Origin: Prochlorococcus marinus bv. HNLC1
GTDB lineage: Bacteria > Cyanobacteriota > Cyanobacteriia > PCC-6307 > Cyanobiaceae
Reading direction: 5' to 3'
NCBI GenBank assembly: GCA_000218705.1
Contig: GL947594.1
Span: forward strand, 1,039,283-1,098,055
Length of the DNA: 58,773 nucleotides
Part shown: positions 38,411 to 48,249 of the stretch, piece after piece
How positions within the stretch are numbered: position 1 is the stretch's first letter
How the letters are laid out: each line of letters begins with the position of its first letter
Position numbers and translations under genes: made by a program
Notes under the pieces: model-generated
Told to the model about the DNA's origin: nothing
Seen by the model: the letters and a program-made list of their open reading frames with translations, nothing else
Database searches by the model: none

Positions 38411-40074
38411 TGTTAAGGCCCCCATTCTCCAAAAATCTGATTGAATTTAATAATTGGGATGTCATTGTTATTGGTGCTGGAGCAGCAGGTTTAATGGCCT
38501 CATTAGAACTGCCAGATAATTTAAATGTTCTCCTTTTAAATAGAAATACTAGTAAAGTATCTTCAAGTAGATGGGCTCAAGGTGGTATAGCATCTGTTAT
38601 TAGGCCTGATGATTCCTTTGAATTGCATATTGAGGATACATTAAAAGCAGGAGATGGATTATGTGATATTAAAGCTGTTGAAATGTTAGTTAGAGAGGCG
38701 CCAAATTGTGTTGATAATTTACAAAGGCTAGGAATGATTTTTGATAAGAATTTAGATCAATTATCAACAACTTTAGAAGCAGCTCATTCTTGTAGAAGAG
38801 TACTACACGTAAAAGATAGAACAGGAAGAGCTCTTGTTGAAGTTCTCGAAGATCATGTTGAATCTAAGAAAAATATTTTGCACTGCAGAGGTGTAAGGGT
38901 AACGGAATTATTAGTCGAAAATAAAATCTGTAGAGGTGTACAAGTGTTAGATGGATCAAATTTGTATTGGATTTCTTCTAAGGCAGTTGTATTAGCTACA
39001 GGAGGGGGTGGACATTTTTTCACAAATACAACAAATCCATCCCAGTCAGCTGGGGAGGGGATTTCACTCGCTTGGAAAGCAGGTGCTTTGATTCAAGATT
39101 TGGAATTTATACAGTTTCATCCCACGGCCTTAAAGTTTTATGGAGCCCCTTGTTTTTTGATTTCTGAAGCTTTGAGGGGAGAAGGCGCTGTTCTAGTTGA
39201 TAAATATGGGAATAGTCCAGTTGATCATCTAAAAGATAAAGAATTATCTTCTAGAGATCAAGTCAGCAGAGCTATTATAAATAATATGATTAAGAATAAT
39301 ACTGATCATGTTGGTTTAGATTTACGATTTATTGATCCAGATAAAATCGTTAAAAGATTTCCAACAATATTAAATAGATGCCAAGAATATGGAGTAAATC
39401 CATTAAATGAAGTAATTCCAGTCGCTCCAGCTGCACATTATTGGATGGGTGGAGTGTATACAGATCTAAACGCTTCGACAACTATTAAAAACTTATATGC
39501 TGTTGGTGAAGTTGCCTCAACAGGAGTTCATGGAGCTAATAGATTAGCAAGTAATTCATTAATGGAATGCCTTGTCTTTGCTAAAAAAATGGCATCAATA
39601 AAATTAGATTTGGGTTTAACTAAATCTATTGAACGCATAAATAAGAGTTTTCAGATATGTGATGTTGATAAAGATTTATTTGGTAAGATATCAAGTCATA
39701 TTGAAGCATTGAGAAAATCTTGTTGGGAAAATATTGGTGTATCTCGTTCTAAAAATAAAATGGAATTATTTTCCTATGATTTGGATAACGGTAAATCTGA
39801 TCTAATTGATAACTCGCTTTTAAATCTTGTTAAACAAGTTGAGTTAGATCAGAAATTATCCTTTGATGAGGAACATAGAAGAGCACTTAATTTGTTAATC
39901 GATTTACAAAATAGGCAAATTACGACTCGACTTTTAGTGGATGCTTGTCTTTTTAGAGAGGAAAGTAGAGGTGGACATTATAGAAATGATTATCCAAATA
40001 AAAATGATCTTTGGAAATGCCACTCAAATCAAAAAAGAAATCAAGAAATAAAAAGAACTCCTATTCAAAGTTGA
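38410..40074 (+). CDS. nadB: L-aspartate oxidase
   Basis: This 554-residue flavoenzyme oxidises aspartate to iminoaspartate, the first step of NAD synthesis. It has the FAD fold VIVIGAGAAGLMASLEL (about 17-33), SSRWAQGGIASV (about 53-64), ATGGGGHFFTNTTNP (about 196-210), the active-site QFHPTALK and the late FAD segment GVHGANRLASNSLMECLVF (about 375-393). Length is normal. Confidence 0.96.
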   Translation: MLRPPFSKNLIEFNNWDVIVIGAGAAGLMASLELPDNLNVLLLNRNTSKVSSSRWAQGGIASVIRPDDSFELHIEDTLKAGDGLCDIKAVEMLVREAPNCVDNLQRLGMIFDKNLDQLSTTLEAAHSCRRVLHVKDRTGRALVEVLEDHVESKKNILHCRGVRVTELLVENKICRGVQVLDGSNLYWISSKAVVLATGGGGHFFTNTTNPSQSAGEGISLAWKAGALIQDLEFIQFHPTALKFYGAPCFLISEALRGEGAVLVDKYGNSPVDHLKDKELSSRDQVSRAIINNMIKNNTDHVGLDLRFIDPDKIVKRFPTILNRCQEYGVNPLNEVIPVAPAAHYWMGGVYTDLNASTTIKNLYAVGEVASTGVHGANRLASNSLMECLVFAKKMASIKLDLGLTKSIERINKSFQICDVDKDLFGKISSHIEALRKSCWENIGVSRSKNKMELFSYDLDNGKSDLIDNSLLNLVKQVELDQKLSFDEEHRRALNLLIDLQNRQITTRLLVDACLFREESRGGHYRNDYPNKNDLWKCHSNQKRNQEIKRTPIQS

Positions 40075-41000
40075 TATCTCCATCATAATTAGTCATTTCC
40101 GCAAGTTCATTTAAACTCATAGTGCCACTATATATTTCATTATTAATTTCCCATGAAGGAAATCCTTCAATACCTTTTTCCTGACAAAGCTTATATTGAT
40201 TATTTTTACCATCTTTAGCACATTCAACAATTATTAGTTCTTCAACTGCTTTTTTTCCAAAAAGTTGCTTTTGATCATTGCAATGAGGGCACCAATATGC
40301 ACTGTACATTACGATATTATTATCATTAAGATACTTTGCAAAATTAATTTTTTCTATTGAACTCACAGTCGTAATTGGGGGAGATACTGTTCTCCTTAGG
40401 CAAGTTAATTTCGTTTGCTCTCGCTGGATCAACTTGATTAGACCAAATTAATCCCCCAATTAAAACTGTAAAAGCAACAATTAAACCTCTATAAAACATA
40501 GTTTCTCTGTTATCAAACCTTGCTCCAATAATAGTGAGAATAAAAATAGAGAAAGATAAAATTGCAGAAAGTAAACAAAAAAAACAAAAAGATTTAATTT
40601 TTATAATCATTATACTTATTAATAAGATGCTGAATACTGAAGATCCGCAAGATATTAGATATAAAAGCCACCAAAAATCCTTATAAATTTTTTGTTTTGG
40701 AGATATGATTTTTAGGCTCAAAATTAATACTATTAATAATATCGTTGAATAAGTTAAAAGGCCTGCAAATGAGAGTGGTATATCATATTGATCATTTTTT
40801 ATTAATGTTCCCCATGGGCTATTTAGAACTGCATCACATCCTTTATTTACACCAGGGCAACTTAATGAATTAAACAAACCCCAATTTTTCAGAGTTATTG
40901 ATCCAGTATCAACAATTCCAATAGTACTTAAAATGGCTATAAGTATTTTTGGCCATTTTAAATTTTTTTCATTTTTAATTTTTATTGTGTTTAAAGACAT
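40061..41000 (-). CDS. VKOR-thioredoxin fusion protein (extra base near 40379)
   Basis: The N-terminal VKOR domain has about five helices, with CPGVNKGCDAV (loop cysteines) and the redox motif CFFC (about 138-141). The first frame leaves the conserved path after ENSISP. The next frame continues ITTVSSIEKINFAKYLN into a thioredoxin-like domain with YWCPHCNDQK. One extra G in the GGGGG at 40377-40381 (plus strand) explains it; repaired length 312. Such fusions form disulfides in exported or lumenal proteins using quinone. The 3' end overlaps the convergent nadB end by 14 bp. Confidence 0.9.
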
Positions 41001-41094
41001 TCAAAGACAGAATTTATATTTATAAATTTATTTTAATATTATTTTATTATTAAATACTTAATTCCTGGAAATTTTTGTTTATCCAATTCATTTT

Positions 41095-41187
41095 TTAAAT
41101 TAATTTGACGGCTCTAAGCAGTTTATCTAAAGCAAATGCTGCTCCAAAGCCAAAGGCAAGAAAACCTAAATAAAAAATAATGTTCAT
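41095..41187 (-). CDS. petL: Cytochrome b6f complex subunit PetL (probable)
   Basis: A 30-residue ORF, ATG 41187-41185 to TAA 41095-41097. It is one hydrophobic helix with a Gly-rich middle and a short basic end: MNIIFYLGFLAFGFGAAFAL then DKLLRAVKLI. The ending (basic residue, KLI) and size match PetL, a stabilising subunit of cytochrome b6f in thylakoids. Identification by pattern only, since such tiny proteins are easily confused. Confidence 0.6.
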   Translation of the reverse strand: MNIIFYLGFLAFGFGAAFALDKLLRAVKLI

Positions 41188-41244
41188 AGCTTTTTTTTTT
41201 AATTTAGCACTTACTTTATGGAGGGATTAATTTAGTTTAATTTC

Positions 41245-41631
41245 TTAATCTTGTATATACTCATGATCTTTCAATAAGCATTCTTCTGCCTTTTGTAATT
41301 CTCTGCCGAGATACAAAGCATGATCAAATTTTGAAATTAAATTATTATTTTTTTCTGTAATTAAAATCCCAATTTCCTTAGCAGTATTTCCTTCAAAGAT
41401 TTTATTGTATTGTCTTTTATTCTGCTTATCACATTGTATCGGTTTGTTAGTAATAGGATCTAAAGCTATTCCCTTATCATCAATATTATTGAGATAATGT
41501 TCAACAACTATTTTTTTATTAATTTGATCAATCTTGATAATAAAATATCCAGATGAGTCAAGAACTATATCTCTTTGAGATAATTTCTTATCAATAAGTT
41601 CATTTTTTCTTTTTAAATCCTCAATAGCCAT
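41245..41631 (-). CDS. DUF4346-like protein
   Basis: The 128-residue soluble protein has a VLDSSGYFIIKID start (about 23-35), then VEHYLNNIDDKGIALDPITN (about 43-62), and a helical end with HALYLGRELQKAEECL. This fits the DUF4346 pattern found as a stand-alone protein in cyanobacteria. Function unknown; family call moderately sure. Confidence 0.6.
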   Translation of the reverse strand: MAIEDLKRKNELIDKKLSQRDIVLDSSGYFIIKIDQINKKIVVEHYLNNIDDKGIALDPITNKPIQCDKQNKRQYNKIFEGNTAKEIGILITEKNNNLISKFDHALYLGRELQKAEECLLKDHEYIQD

Positions 41632-41783
41632 TTAATTAAAAAATTATTTTTATTATACTTTCTTTACAAATTTTTATTTGAATATTCTTTTTATGCTTAA
41701 AAAGAAATCAATCTATATTTATAATTTTCTTTATTATTTTATTAAATCTAAAACTTTAGAATTTTAGTTTATTAATTAAAAAA

Positions 41784-42941
41784 TTATTTTTTAAAAGGAA
41801 TAGAATTATTTTCATCTTGGATGCTATTTAAAGTCTCTTTATTTACTTTGTTTAACCACTGAACAATTATATTTTCCATATTATTATTAAACCATTTATG
41901 TAAACTGTTTGTTCCTTTGGCATAAAAACCTCTTCTCCTTTTGTGTTGTCCACCAGCACCTGGATCAAAATATTTAATTTTATTTTTAATTGCCCATTCT
42001 ATTGGCTGATAGTAACATAATTCAAAATGCAAGTAATTTATTTCTTTTAAGGAACCCCAATATCTTCCCCATAAATTCTCCTTATTTTTGATACACATCG
42101 ACATGGCTATCGGTTTAGTTGATGTCTCCTCAAAGGCGCTAAAGATAATTAAATTTTCTTTTGTTTTGAGGCTATTTTTAAAGAAATCATCGGTAAGATA
42201 TTTGCTACCCCATACCCCCCATCTCAAGCAATGTTGTTCATAAAAAAAATGCATAATATTCATTAAATCTTCATTAATATTTTTTTCAGTAAAAATTTTT
42301 ATTTTAATTTTTTGATTATTAATTGATTTTCTTTCTTTTTTGATATTTTTTCTTTGATTTGAATTAAATCTATTTAAGAATTCTTCAAAATTTTCTTCTC
42401 CAATTGATTCCCATTGGCTTCTTATATTGATCCATTTGTGATAATTATATTTATTTAATAGTTTCTCCCATTCTTTATCAATATATAAAAAATTACAGCT
42501 AAGTATATTATTCTTTTTAGCAAAAACTTCAATATAATTCAAAAGTATTTCAGTTATTTCTTGCTTGTTTGAATTTTCTTTATATATAAATTGATATCCC
42601 TCTATAGGACTATAAGGACTCATACCAATAAGTTTTGGATAATAAGATAAATTTAAATCTTGGGCTAATCTTGCAAATGATTGATCAAAAATAAATTCGC
42701 CGTAACTATGATTCTTCAAAAAAAGAGGTGCTATCCCATGTAATTCTTTATCAAGATAAAGAAGAAAGTATAGTGGTTGCCATCCTGTTTTTTGAGATAC
42801 ACTTTTTGATGTCTCAAGATTTAAAAGCCATTCCCATTCATAAAAAGGGTTATCTAATTTTTTTGCAAGATTATTCCAAACATCTTTCTCCACATCTTGA
42901 ATCCTTAATTTAATTTCTATATTATATTTTTCATTAATCAT
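41784..42941 (-). CDS. FemAB-like / COG3146 acyltransferase (GNAT fold)
   Basis: A 385-residue soluble protein with NPFYEWEWLLNLETSKSV near the start, RKNIKKERKS (about 200-209), and the diagnostic C-terminal block YFDPGAGGQHKRRRGF (about 335-350) of COG3146 (PF04339) proteins. The family is annotated as putative peptidoglycan-related N-acyltransferase, but substrate is unproven. It follows the RibD-type gene by 6 bp on the same strand. Confidence 0.85.
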   Translation of the reverse strand: MINEKYNIEIKLRIQDVEKDVWNNLAKKLDNPFYEWEWLLNLETSKSVSQKTGWQPLYFLLYLDKELHGIAPLFLKNHSYGEFIFDQSFARLAQDLNLSYYPKLIGMSPYSPIEGYQFIYKENSNKQEITEILLNYIEVFAKKNNILSCNFLYIDKEWEKLLNKYNYHKWINIRSQWESIGEENFEEFLNRFNSNQRKNIKKERKSINNQKIKIKIFTEKNINEDLMNIMHFFYEQHCLRWGVWGSKYLTDDFFKNSLKTKENLIIFSAFEETSTKPIAMSMCIKNKENLWGRYWGSLKEINYLHFELCYYQPIEWAIKNKIKYFDPGAGGQHKRRRGFYAKGTNSLHKWFNNNMENIIVQWLNKVNKETLNSIQDENNSIPFKK

Positions 42942-42947
42942 GAGTAA

Positions 42948-43613
42948 TTATTTTTTAATTGATCTTTTTGTGTAATGAATAAAGACTTCGCTTGTTTTTA
43001 ATACTTTAGTCATTTTAATTTTCCATCTATTTTCAAAATTGAAAATTTCATTTTTTTCTTTAAAAGGGATCCATGTGTATTGGCCTCCAATAACTTTTGG
43101 ACAAATAGTTATTTTAATTTCATCTATCAGATCTTCTTTAAAGAAAGATTCTATTAACTTAGCCCCTCCTAATAAGGCGATTCTTTTTATACCCTCCTTT
43201 TTTAAAATATTTAATGTGTGAAGCCATGAATTTTCATAAAACAGTATTTTATCAAAATTAACTTTTGAATCTTTTATATTTCTATTTGAGCTTATTAACC
43301 ATCTTCTTATAGGTTGATTGAAATACCTCCAACTTTTTGAGAAATTTTCACTATTTCCAGCAATAATGGATATTGGTTGATTAACTGATATTTCTTGTCT
43401 ATTTTTTAAGAAGTGCTTTTTTCTGATTAAGAAAGTACTTTGATGCGCTTTTAATGTTCCAGAACCAAACAAAGTTGCATCAACTTTTGTAAGAGATTTA
43501 TTTAGTAATTGTTTATCATATTCGCTCCCAAGATGTGTTTCTCCACCTTGAGGGAAAGCAATTCTTCCATCTAAACTACTAGCAATAACGAGTATTATTT
43601 CAGGTCTTTTCAA
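42948..43613 (-). CDS. RibD C-terminal-type pyrimidine reductase (DHFR fold)
   Basis: The 221-residue protein resembles the reductase half of RibD: IASSLDGRIAFPQGGETHLGS (split, about 10-30) and GGAKLIESFFKEDLIDEI (about 154-171). No deaminase domain is present. It likely reduces the pyrimidine intermediate in riboflavin synthesis, or a related substrate, with NADPH. It overlaps the PTPS gene by 4 bp. Confidence 0.88.
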   Translation of the reverse strand: MKRPEIILVIASSLDGRIAFPQGGETHLGSEYDKQLLNKSLTKVDATLFGSGTLKAHQSTFLIRKKHFLKNRQEISVNQPISIIAGNSENFSKSWRYFNQPIRRWLISSNRNIKDSKVNFDKILFYENSWLHTLNILKKEGIKRIALLGGAKLIESFFKEDLIDEIKITICPKVIGGQYTWIPFKEKNEIFNFENRWKIKMTKVLKTSEVFIHYTKRSIKK

Positions 43614-44536
43614 ACTTGAGTTACAAGACTATTTTTAAGATTAATTTGTAGAGAATTACTTAAACTTTGTTCAACATAAATTTCTGCGGCGTTGTTTGGA
43701 CTTTCTTGAAGTCTAACTTTATGCAGATTTGCTCCTATGTTTTTTATAGGATTGGATAATATATCAGAAATGTATAAGGCGATGTTTTCACAAGTAGGTA
43801 CACAAGTCTTAAAGTACTCAATATCTTTATTTAAAAATGTATGATCAAGTTGCTCAACAATTAGATCATCAATAATATTTTGAAGCGAAGGTAAATCACA
43901 TATCATTCCAGTCCTTGGATCTATATCTCCTCGAACAGTTACATCAAGAAAATAATTATGTCCATGGCCGTTAATTCTTGCACATTTTCCGTAGATTTTT
44001 TTATTTTCACTAAGAGAAATCTCATCTTTAGCTAATCTATGAGCTGCATTAAAATGAGTCTGAACTGTTAATAAAGCTTCCATTTTTTTTCCATGATAAT
44101 CTGCCCAAAGAGTAGGGCTTTCGTATAGTCTTAGTGATGTTAATGGTAAATCATTTTTAAGACGATTCCAAATAATACTAACAAGAGCTTCCGTTGTAGG
44201 GAGGATTCCTGCATCATTAGACATATCAAATTCTGGCCAAACTTCATTTAGAAAACGGAAATCTAATGGTCCAGTTACTTTATCTTTAATAGAATGTTTG
44301 ACATCAGAAAGATTTAAAACCATCCCGTATGGATCTAGTTCACCTCCCATTGATACAATCAGCTCATAATTATGACCATGTCCTGGAGAAAAACTACATT
44401 TTCCAAAAAGAGCAAAATTTTCTTCAGGACTTTTTTCTGGAAGCCAATAGCGATGACTAGAACTAAAGCAGGCACGGCGAGTAATGACGCATTCACGTCC
44501 TTCCCCATGTTTATGATTGGAATGATTTAGTGCCAT
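43610..44536 (-). CDS. 6-pyruvoyl-tetrahydropterin synthase family protein, two domains
   Basis: The 308-residue protein contains two PTPS folds. Each has metal-binding His motifs: SSSHRYW with GHGHNYELIV (about 20-60) and FNAAHRL with GHGHNYFLDV (about 160-200). The catalytic Cys/His/Glu elements (PTTEAL; PTCENIA) appear in both. The family covers biopterin-type and QueD (queuosine precursor) enzymes; the tandem form is common in picocyanobacteria and its product is not settled. Confidence 0.88.
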   Translation of the reverse strand: MALNHSNHKHGEGRECVITRRACFSSSHRYWLPEKSPEENFALFGKCSFSPGHGHNYELIVSMGGELDPYGMVLNLSDVKHSIKDKVTGPLDFRFLNEVWPEFDMSNDAGILPTTEALVSIIWNRLKNDLPLTSLRLYESPTLWADYHGKKMEALLTVQTHFNAAHRLAKDEISLSENKKIYGKCARINGHGHNYFLDVTVRGDIDPRTGMICDLPSLQNIIDDLIVEQLDHTFLNKDIEYFKTCVPTCENIALYISDILSNPIKNIGANLHKVRLQESPNNAAEIYVEQSLSNSLQINLKNSLVTQV

Positions 44537-44586
44537 CTTTGCCTGTATTATTACTATCTTAAGGGCTCAAATACAAATTTGTCTTC

Positions 44587-45144
44587 ATGGAAGAAACTTT
44601 TATCAATAACATTACTAATCTTTTAAAAGGTAGAAGTATATTTTTAATAGGTATGATGGCTTGTGGAAAGTCAAAAACAGGGCCAAAACTAGCTCAGCTA
44701 CTTAAATATAAATTTATTGATTTAGATTCATTAATTGAAAAAGTAGCTAAAAAATCGATTTCAAAAATCTTTGAAGAAGATGGAGAAAATAAATTTAGAG
44801 TGTATGAGAGACAATGCCTCCAAGAAATTATTAAATATCCTTCACTTGTAGTTTCAACTGGTGGTGGAGTAATAACAAAAAACGAGAATTGGGGTATCTT
44901 AAGGCAAGGTATTGTAATCTGGATTGATCTTGAGAAAAAATATGCGATAGAAAGACTGAAAAATGATATTAATAATAGACCTTTGCTTAAGGGAAGAGAT
45001 ATAGAGGAAAATTATTCTGAGATTTTTAAATCGAGGAAATGCTTATATGAACAAGCAGATTTAAGAATTAAAGTTCAACATGAAAATATCGAGCAAGTTA
45101 CTAAAAAAATTATTAGTGAATTACATAAAAGTATATCTTCTTAA
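44587..45144 (+). CDS. aroK: Shikimate kinase
   Basis: The 185-residue kinase has Walker A GMMACGKSKTGPKLA (about 22-36), DLDSLIE (about 46-52), substrate-binding FRVYERQCL (about 73-81) and STGGGVI (about 92-98), plus the lid with NNRPLLKGRD. It phosphorylates shikimate in the pathway to aromatic amino acids. Divergent from the PTPS gene with a 50-bp gap. Confidence 0.95.
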   Translation: MEETFINNITNLLKGRSIFLIGMMACGKSKTGPKLAQLLKYKFIDLDSLIEKVAKKSISKIFEEDGENKFRVYERQCLQEIIKYPSLVVSTGGGVITKNENWGILRQGIVIWIDLEKKYAIERLKNDINNRPLLKGRDIEENYSEIFKSRKCLYEQADLRIKVQHENIEQVTKKIISELHKSISS

Positions 45145-45398
45145 TCTGGATCAATTCTTACAGCAAACCATTTTATAACATAGCCACTATTAACCTCTAG
45201 TTCACAGGTATCTTCTAGAAATTTTGATAAAGTTTCTTCCTTTTCAAAATTTTCATTTTGATTTATTGTTGTAATATCAATCTTTTTAAACCAATCTCTT
45301 AACCATTTTATAGCTTCTTCTCTTGAAACGATTCTCTCTTTCTTATCAGGTTCTAATAAAACAAAATGATCTTCAGATCTTATTAATGGATTTGACAT
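45141..45398 (-). CDS. CRR7-like protein (NDH-1 biogenesis)
   Basis: An 85-residue soluble protein: DHFVLLEPDKKERIVSREEA near the start and CELEVNSGYVIKWFAVRIDP at the end, the two conserved ends of the chlororespiratory reduction 7 family, whose plant member is needed for chloroplast NDH accumulation. Its role in cyanobacteria is inferred only. It overlaps the convergent aroK end by 4 bp and shares its start region with the next, divergent gene. Confidence 0.7.
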   Translation of the reverse strand: MSNPLIRSEDHFVLLEPDKKERIVSREEAIKWLRDWFKKIDITTINQNENFEKEETLSKFLEDTCELEVNSGYVIKWFAVRIDPD

Positions 45399-46104
45399 GA
45401 TAAATTTTTTTTTAGGCCTGATTTGCTTGTTTTTTTCTCAAGTAATTAATTTTACCGAAGTACATGCATTACCTAGTAAAAATATAGAGCAATTTTTAAT
45501 TAATAGGGAAAAAACATGGCCTAATTGGAATTTAACTAAATTAAAATCATCAAATATAAATCAGGATTTAATTTATCCTGAATGGTTTGAAGGCAACTGG
45601 ATTGTAAAATCTGAAGATTTAAATAATAATTTGCAAGAACCAATTATTTATAAAGTCAATTTTTTAAAAAATGAAATGGGTAGTATTGTTGGTAATAGAT
45701 CTAAAAATTCAGAGTCAATAGGAAAAGAAATCTTTGGGGATCAGCTTCAAAAAGTAAAAATTGATCCAAAGTCTTTTAATAACCAAGTTATATATTTAAA
45801 AGATAATGAATATATAGATTCTAGAGTAACAGGAAGAAATCAAATCTTTGATAGTGACCTGTTTTTTTCAGATGAGTTCTTTATTCAAACAAACCATAAA
45901 AATGGTGTTTCTCGTATAAATCAGGTAGAAATTATGAGCAAGTTTTATAAATGTAATTCAGAAGATAATATCGGTAACAAAATAAATGATGATATTTGTG
46001 GTTTCCAATATGTGGCAACTTATGGATCAAGAGTAGGGGAACCAAATATAAAAGCAATAACTACAAATAAATATAGATTAACTTTTAAATCTTCTGAGAT
46101 TTAG
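45397..46104 (+). CDS. Exported protein of unknown function (DUF6816-like)
   Basis: A 235-residue protein with an N-terminal signal peptide (FFLGLICLFFSQVINFTEVHA, split; cleavage near residue 25) and a soluble domain with PEWFEGNWIVKSED (about 61-74) and VATYGSRVGEPNIKAITTNKYRL (split, about 207-229). Probably in the lumen or periplasm. The family call as DUF6816 is tentative. Start codons of this and the CRR7-like gene overlap on opposite strands by 2 bp. Confidence 0.65.
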   Translation: MINFFLGLICLFFSQVINFTEVHALPSKNIEQFLINREKTWPNWNLTKLKSSNINQDLIYPEWFEGNWIVKSEDLNNNLQEPIIYKVNFLKNEMGSIVGNRSKNSESIGKEIFGDQLQKVKIDPKSFNNQVIYLKDNEYIDSRVTGRNQIFDSDLFFSDEFFIQTNHKNGVSRINQVEIMSKFYKCNSEDNIGNKINDDICGFQYVATYGSRVGEPNIKAITTNKYRLTFKSSEI

Positions 46105-46816
46105 CACTAAATATTAATTCTTCTAAATTGTCTCTCCACTGGAATATATTTTCTAAGTAAGGATTATTTATGAATTCTTGACATCCTTCCCCCGCTAAAA
46201 TTGGGCCGGCGGAGGTTGGGAATTTTAATAAGGATAGTTGAGCAGCAATTGATATATCAGCTATCGATAAAGTATCCCCAATTAAAAACTCTTTATTTAT
46301 TAATGATTTAGATAAAGCTTCTAAAATCTTTTGTAAGTCAATATTGCTTTTGTTTGATAAAACAATATTGGATAGTTTACTAACATTATTAAAAGGTAAT
46401 TTATCAATTACACCTTTTATAGAAGAGGGGAAATCATCTGGAACTAATGCACTTCTCAATCGAGGATTTTCTAATGCCGATGTTATCAATACTTTTTTAC
46501 AAGTAGAAGCCATTGTTGTGTCTGCCCAGTCTTCAATTAATTTCGATTGAGCTAATAACATTGGATCCTCAGGAAATAATTTATTTGATTCATATTTATT
46601 GTCTATATATTCGCAGATATTTGAAGAATCACTAATAATCTGGTCATTATCATCTTTGATAACTGGTAATTGCTTTTGACCAGATATTTGGAAAATTTCA
46701 ATTTGGCCTATGCCAGGCTTAACTTCTTCAATACGATATGGAATTTTTTTTGCATGAAGTGCCATTCTTACTTTTAGACAAAAAGCACTGTGCCTAAATT
46801 GATATAATGTAATCAT
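46085..46816 (-). CDS. Glutathione S-transferase family protein
   Basis: The 243-residue protein has an N-terminal thioredoxin-fold GST domain (LYQFRHSAFCLKVRMALHAK, residues about 4-23; QKQLPVIKDD; SDSSNICEYI) and an all-helical C-domain with IGDTLSIADISIAAQL (about 178-193). Substrate unknown. It overlaps the convergent exported-protein gene by 20 bp. Confidence 0.92.
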   Translation of the reverse strand: MITLYQFRHSAFCLKVRMALHAKKIPYRIEEVKPGIGQIEIFQISGQKQLPVIKDDNDQIISDSSNICEYIDNKYESNKLFPEDPMLLAQSKLIEDWADTTMASTCKKVLITSALENPRLRSALVPDDFPSSIKGVIDKLPFNNVSKLSNIVLSNKSNIDLQKILEALSKSLINKEFLIGDTLSIADISIAAQLSLLKFPTSAGPILAGEGCQEFINNPYLENIFQWRDNLEELIFSAKSQKI

Positions 46817-46869
46817 AAAACTATGGTTTTTAAAAACTTAGCTAAAAAAGTAATCTTTTTGTGGGGTTT

Positions 46870-47073
46870 ATGGGCGAATTCTTTTCTAACGTAGCAAGAT
46901 ACCCTAAATATTTAATTTCAATTATTGTTGGTGGAATTGTCGCTTTATTGGGACCTCTATTTAAGAATATTTCAAATCCTGTAACTGCTGTTGCTTTAAT
47001 CTCCTCTATTATCAGTGCAATGATTACAATCTTTTTTGTTTTGCAGGCAATGACTAATTCTAATCAATTATAA
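46870..47073 (+). CDS. DUF751 (Ycf33-like) membrane protein
   Basis: A 67-residue protein from ATG 46870 (MGEFFSNVARYPKYLI), with an in-frame GTG three codons upstream as alternative. It has two hydrophobic helices (about 13-30 and 38-60) with NPVTAVALISSI between them, typical of DUF751/Ycf33. Function is unclear; a link with cyclic electron flow has been proposed for Ycf33. It lies 4 bp before rbfA. Confidence 0.82.
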   Translation: MGEFFSNVARYPKYLISIIVGGIVALLGPLFKNISNPVTAVALISSIISAMITIFFVLQAMTNSNQL

Positions 47074-47077
47074 ATTT

Positions 47078-47443
47078 ATGTCGCAAACTCGCCGAATACA
47101 AAAAGTTTCTTCTCTTTTAAAAAAAGAATTAAGCTTAATCTTAAATAATGACCTAGATGAACCAATAATTTCAGATAATTTTATATCTATTTCTAAAATT
47201 GAAATTTCCCCTGATTTGTATTATTGCAAAATCTATATCACTAGTGCAGTTGAGGATGAAAAAAAAGAGAAAATGGTGGATAGCTTGAATAATTTAAAAA
47301 GTTTTATTAGACATAAGTTAACTCAAAGGGTTGAAATGAGAAGAATTCCTGAATTAACATTTAAGATAGATAGAGCTTTAGAAAAAGGTTTAGCTGTATT
47401 GAAAGTCCTTGATAAATTAAGAGATCAAAAAAATAACTTATAA
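47078..47443 (+). CDS. rbfA: Ribosome-binding factor A
   Basis: The 121-residue RbfA has the usual start RRIQKVSSLLKKELS, the KH-like core (ISISKIEISPDLYYCKIYI, about 36-54) and MRRIPELTFKIDRALEKG (about 87-104). It helps mature 16S rRNA and the 30S subunit. Part of a short rightward run DUF751-rbfA-hemD. Confidence 0.95.
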   Translation: MSQTRRIQKVSSLLKKELSLILNNDLDEPIISDNFISISKIEISPDLYYCKIYITSAVEDEKKEKMVDSLNNLKSFIRHKLTQRVEMRRIPELTFKIDRALEKGLAVLKVLDKLRDQKNNL

Positions 47444-47451
47444 ATTTAATT

Positions 47452-48249
47452 ATGAAAGAAATTAAATTACCTTTGCAAGATAGAAATATTGTAATTACAC
47501 GTGCTAAAGGTCAAATTTCTGAGGCAAAAACAATCTTTAAGAATGCAGGTGCTTTTATCTTTGATTTGCCAGCGTTGGTTATTGATTATCCCGATGATAT
47601 GACACTTTTAGATAAGGTAATAGATCAAATAAATAAATTTGATTGGATTATTTTTTTAAGTAGTAATGGGATCAAGTATTTAAACAAAAGATTATTAGAT
47701 AAAGGTTCATCTTTAAAAACATGTTCTAATGAGTTTAAAATTGCCGTTGTAGGTGAAAAAACTGCCCAATATTTAAGTAGTGCTGGTATTGTTGCTGATT
47801 ATATTCCTCCAGACTTTATAGCTGAGAGTTTAGTAAAACATTTCCCATCCCCTGTAAAAGATTTGAGTATTTTAATTCCAAGGGTTCAAAGTGGCGGAAA
47901 TAATCTTATTATCGATAATTTGCTTAGCCGCGGAGCTTTGGTAAAAGAAGTAGCTGCATATGAATCAAGATGTCCAGAATCAATTCCTTTGGAGACAATA
48001 AATGCCTTTCAAAGTAGAACGATTGATGCAATATTATTCTCAAGTGGTAAGACAGTTAAAAATACTGCTTTTTTGTTGCAAAAGCATTTCGGCAGAGAAT
48101 GGAAAGCTATCCTTCGTGAAGTAAAGTTATTTAGTATTGGTCCTCAAACGACTTTGGAGTGTCACAGAAATTTTGGAAGAGTTGATAAAGAAGCTGATAA
48201 ATATACTTTTGAAGGTTTACTTAAAGCAACCATAAATTACTTTAGTTAG
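47452..48249 (+). CDS. hemD: Uroporphyrinogen-III synthase
   Basis: The 265-residue enzyme closes and inverts ring D of hydroxymethylbilane in tetrapyrrole synthesis, needed for chlorophyll and haem. Typical features: ITRAKGQ near the N-terminus, DWIIFLSSNGIKYL (about 64-77), IPRVQSGGN (about 142-150), VAAYESRCPE and ILFSSGKTVKNTAFL (about 197-211). It overlaps the convergent SRPBCC gene by 8 bp. Confidence 0.92.
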   Translation: MKEIKLPLQDRNIVITRAKGQISEAKTIFKNAGAFIFDLPALVIDYPDDMTLLDKVIDQINKFDWIIFLSSNGIKYLNKRLLDKGSSLKTCSNEFKIAVVGEKTAQYLSSAGIVADYIPPDFIAESLVKHFPSPVKDLSILIPRVQSGGNNLIIDNLLSRGALVKEVAAYESRCPESIPLETINAFQSRTIDAILFSSGKTVKNTAFLLQKHFGREWKAILREVKLFSIGPQTTLECHRNFGRVDKEADKYTFEGLLKATINYFS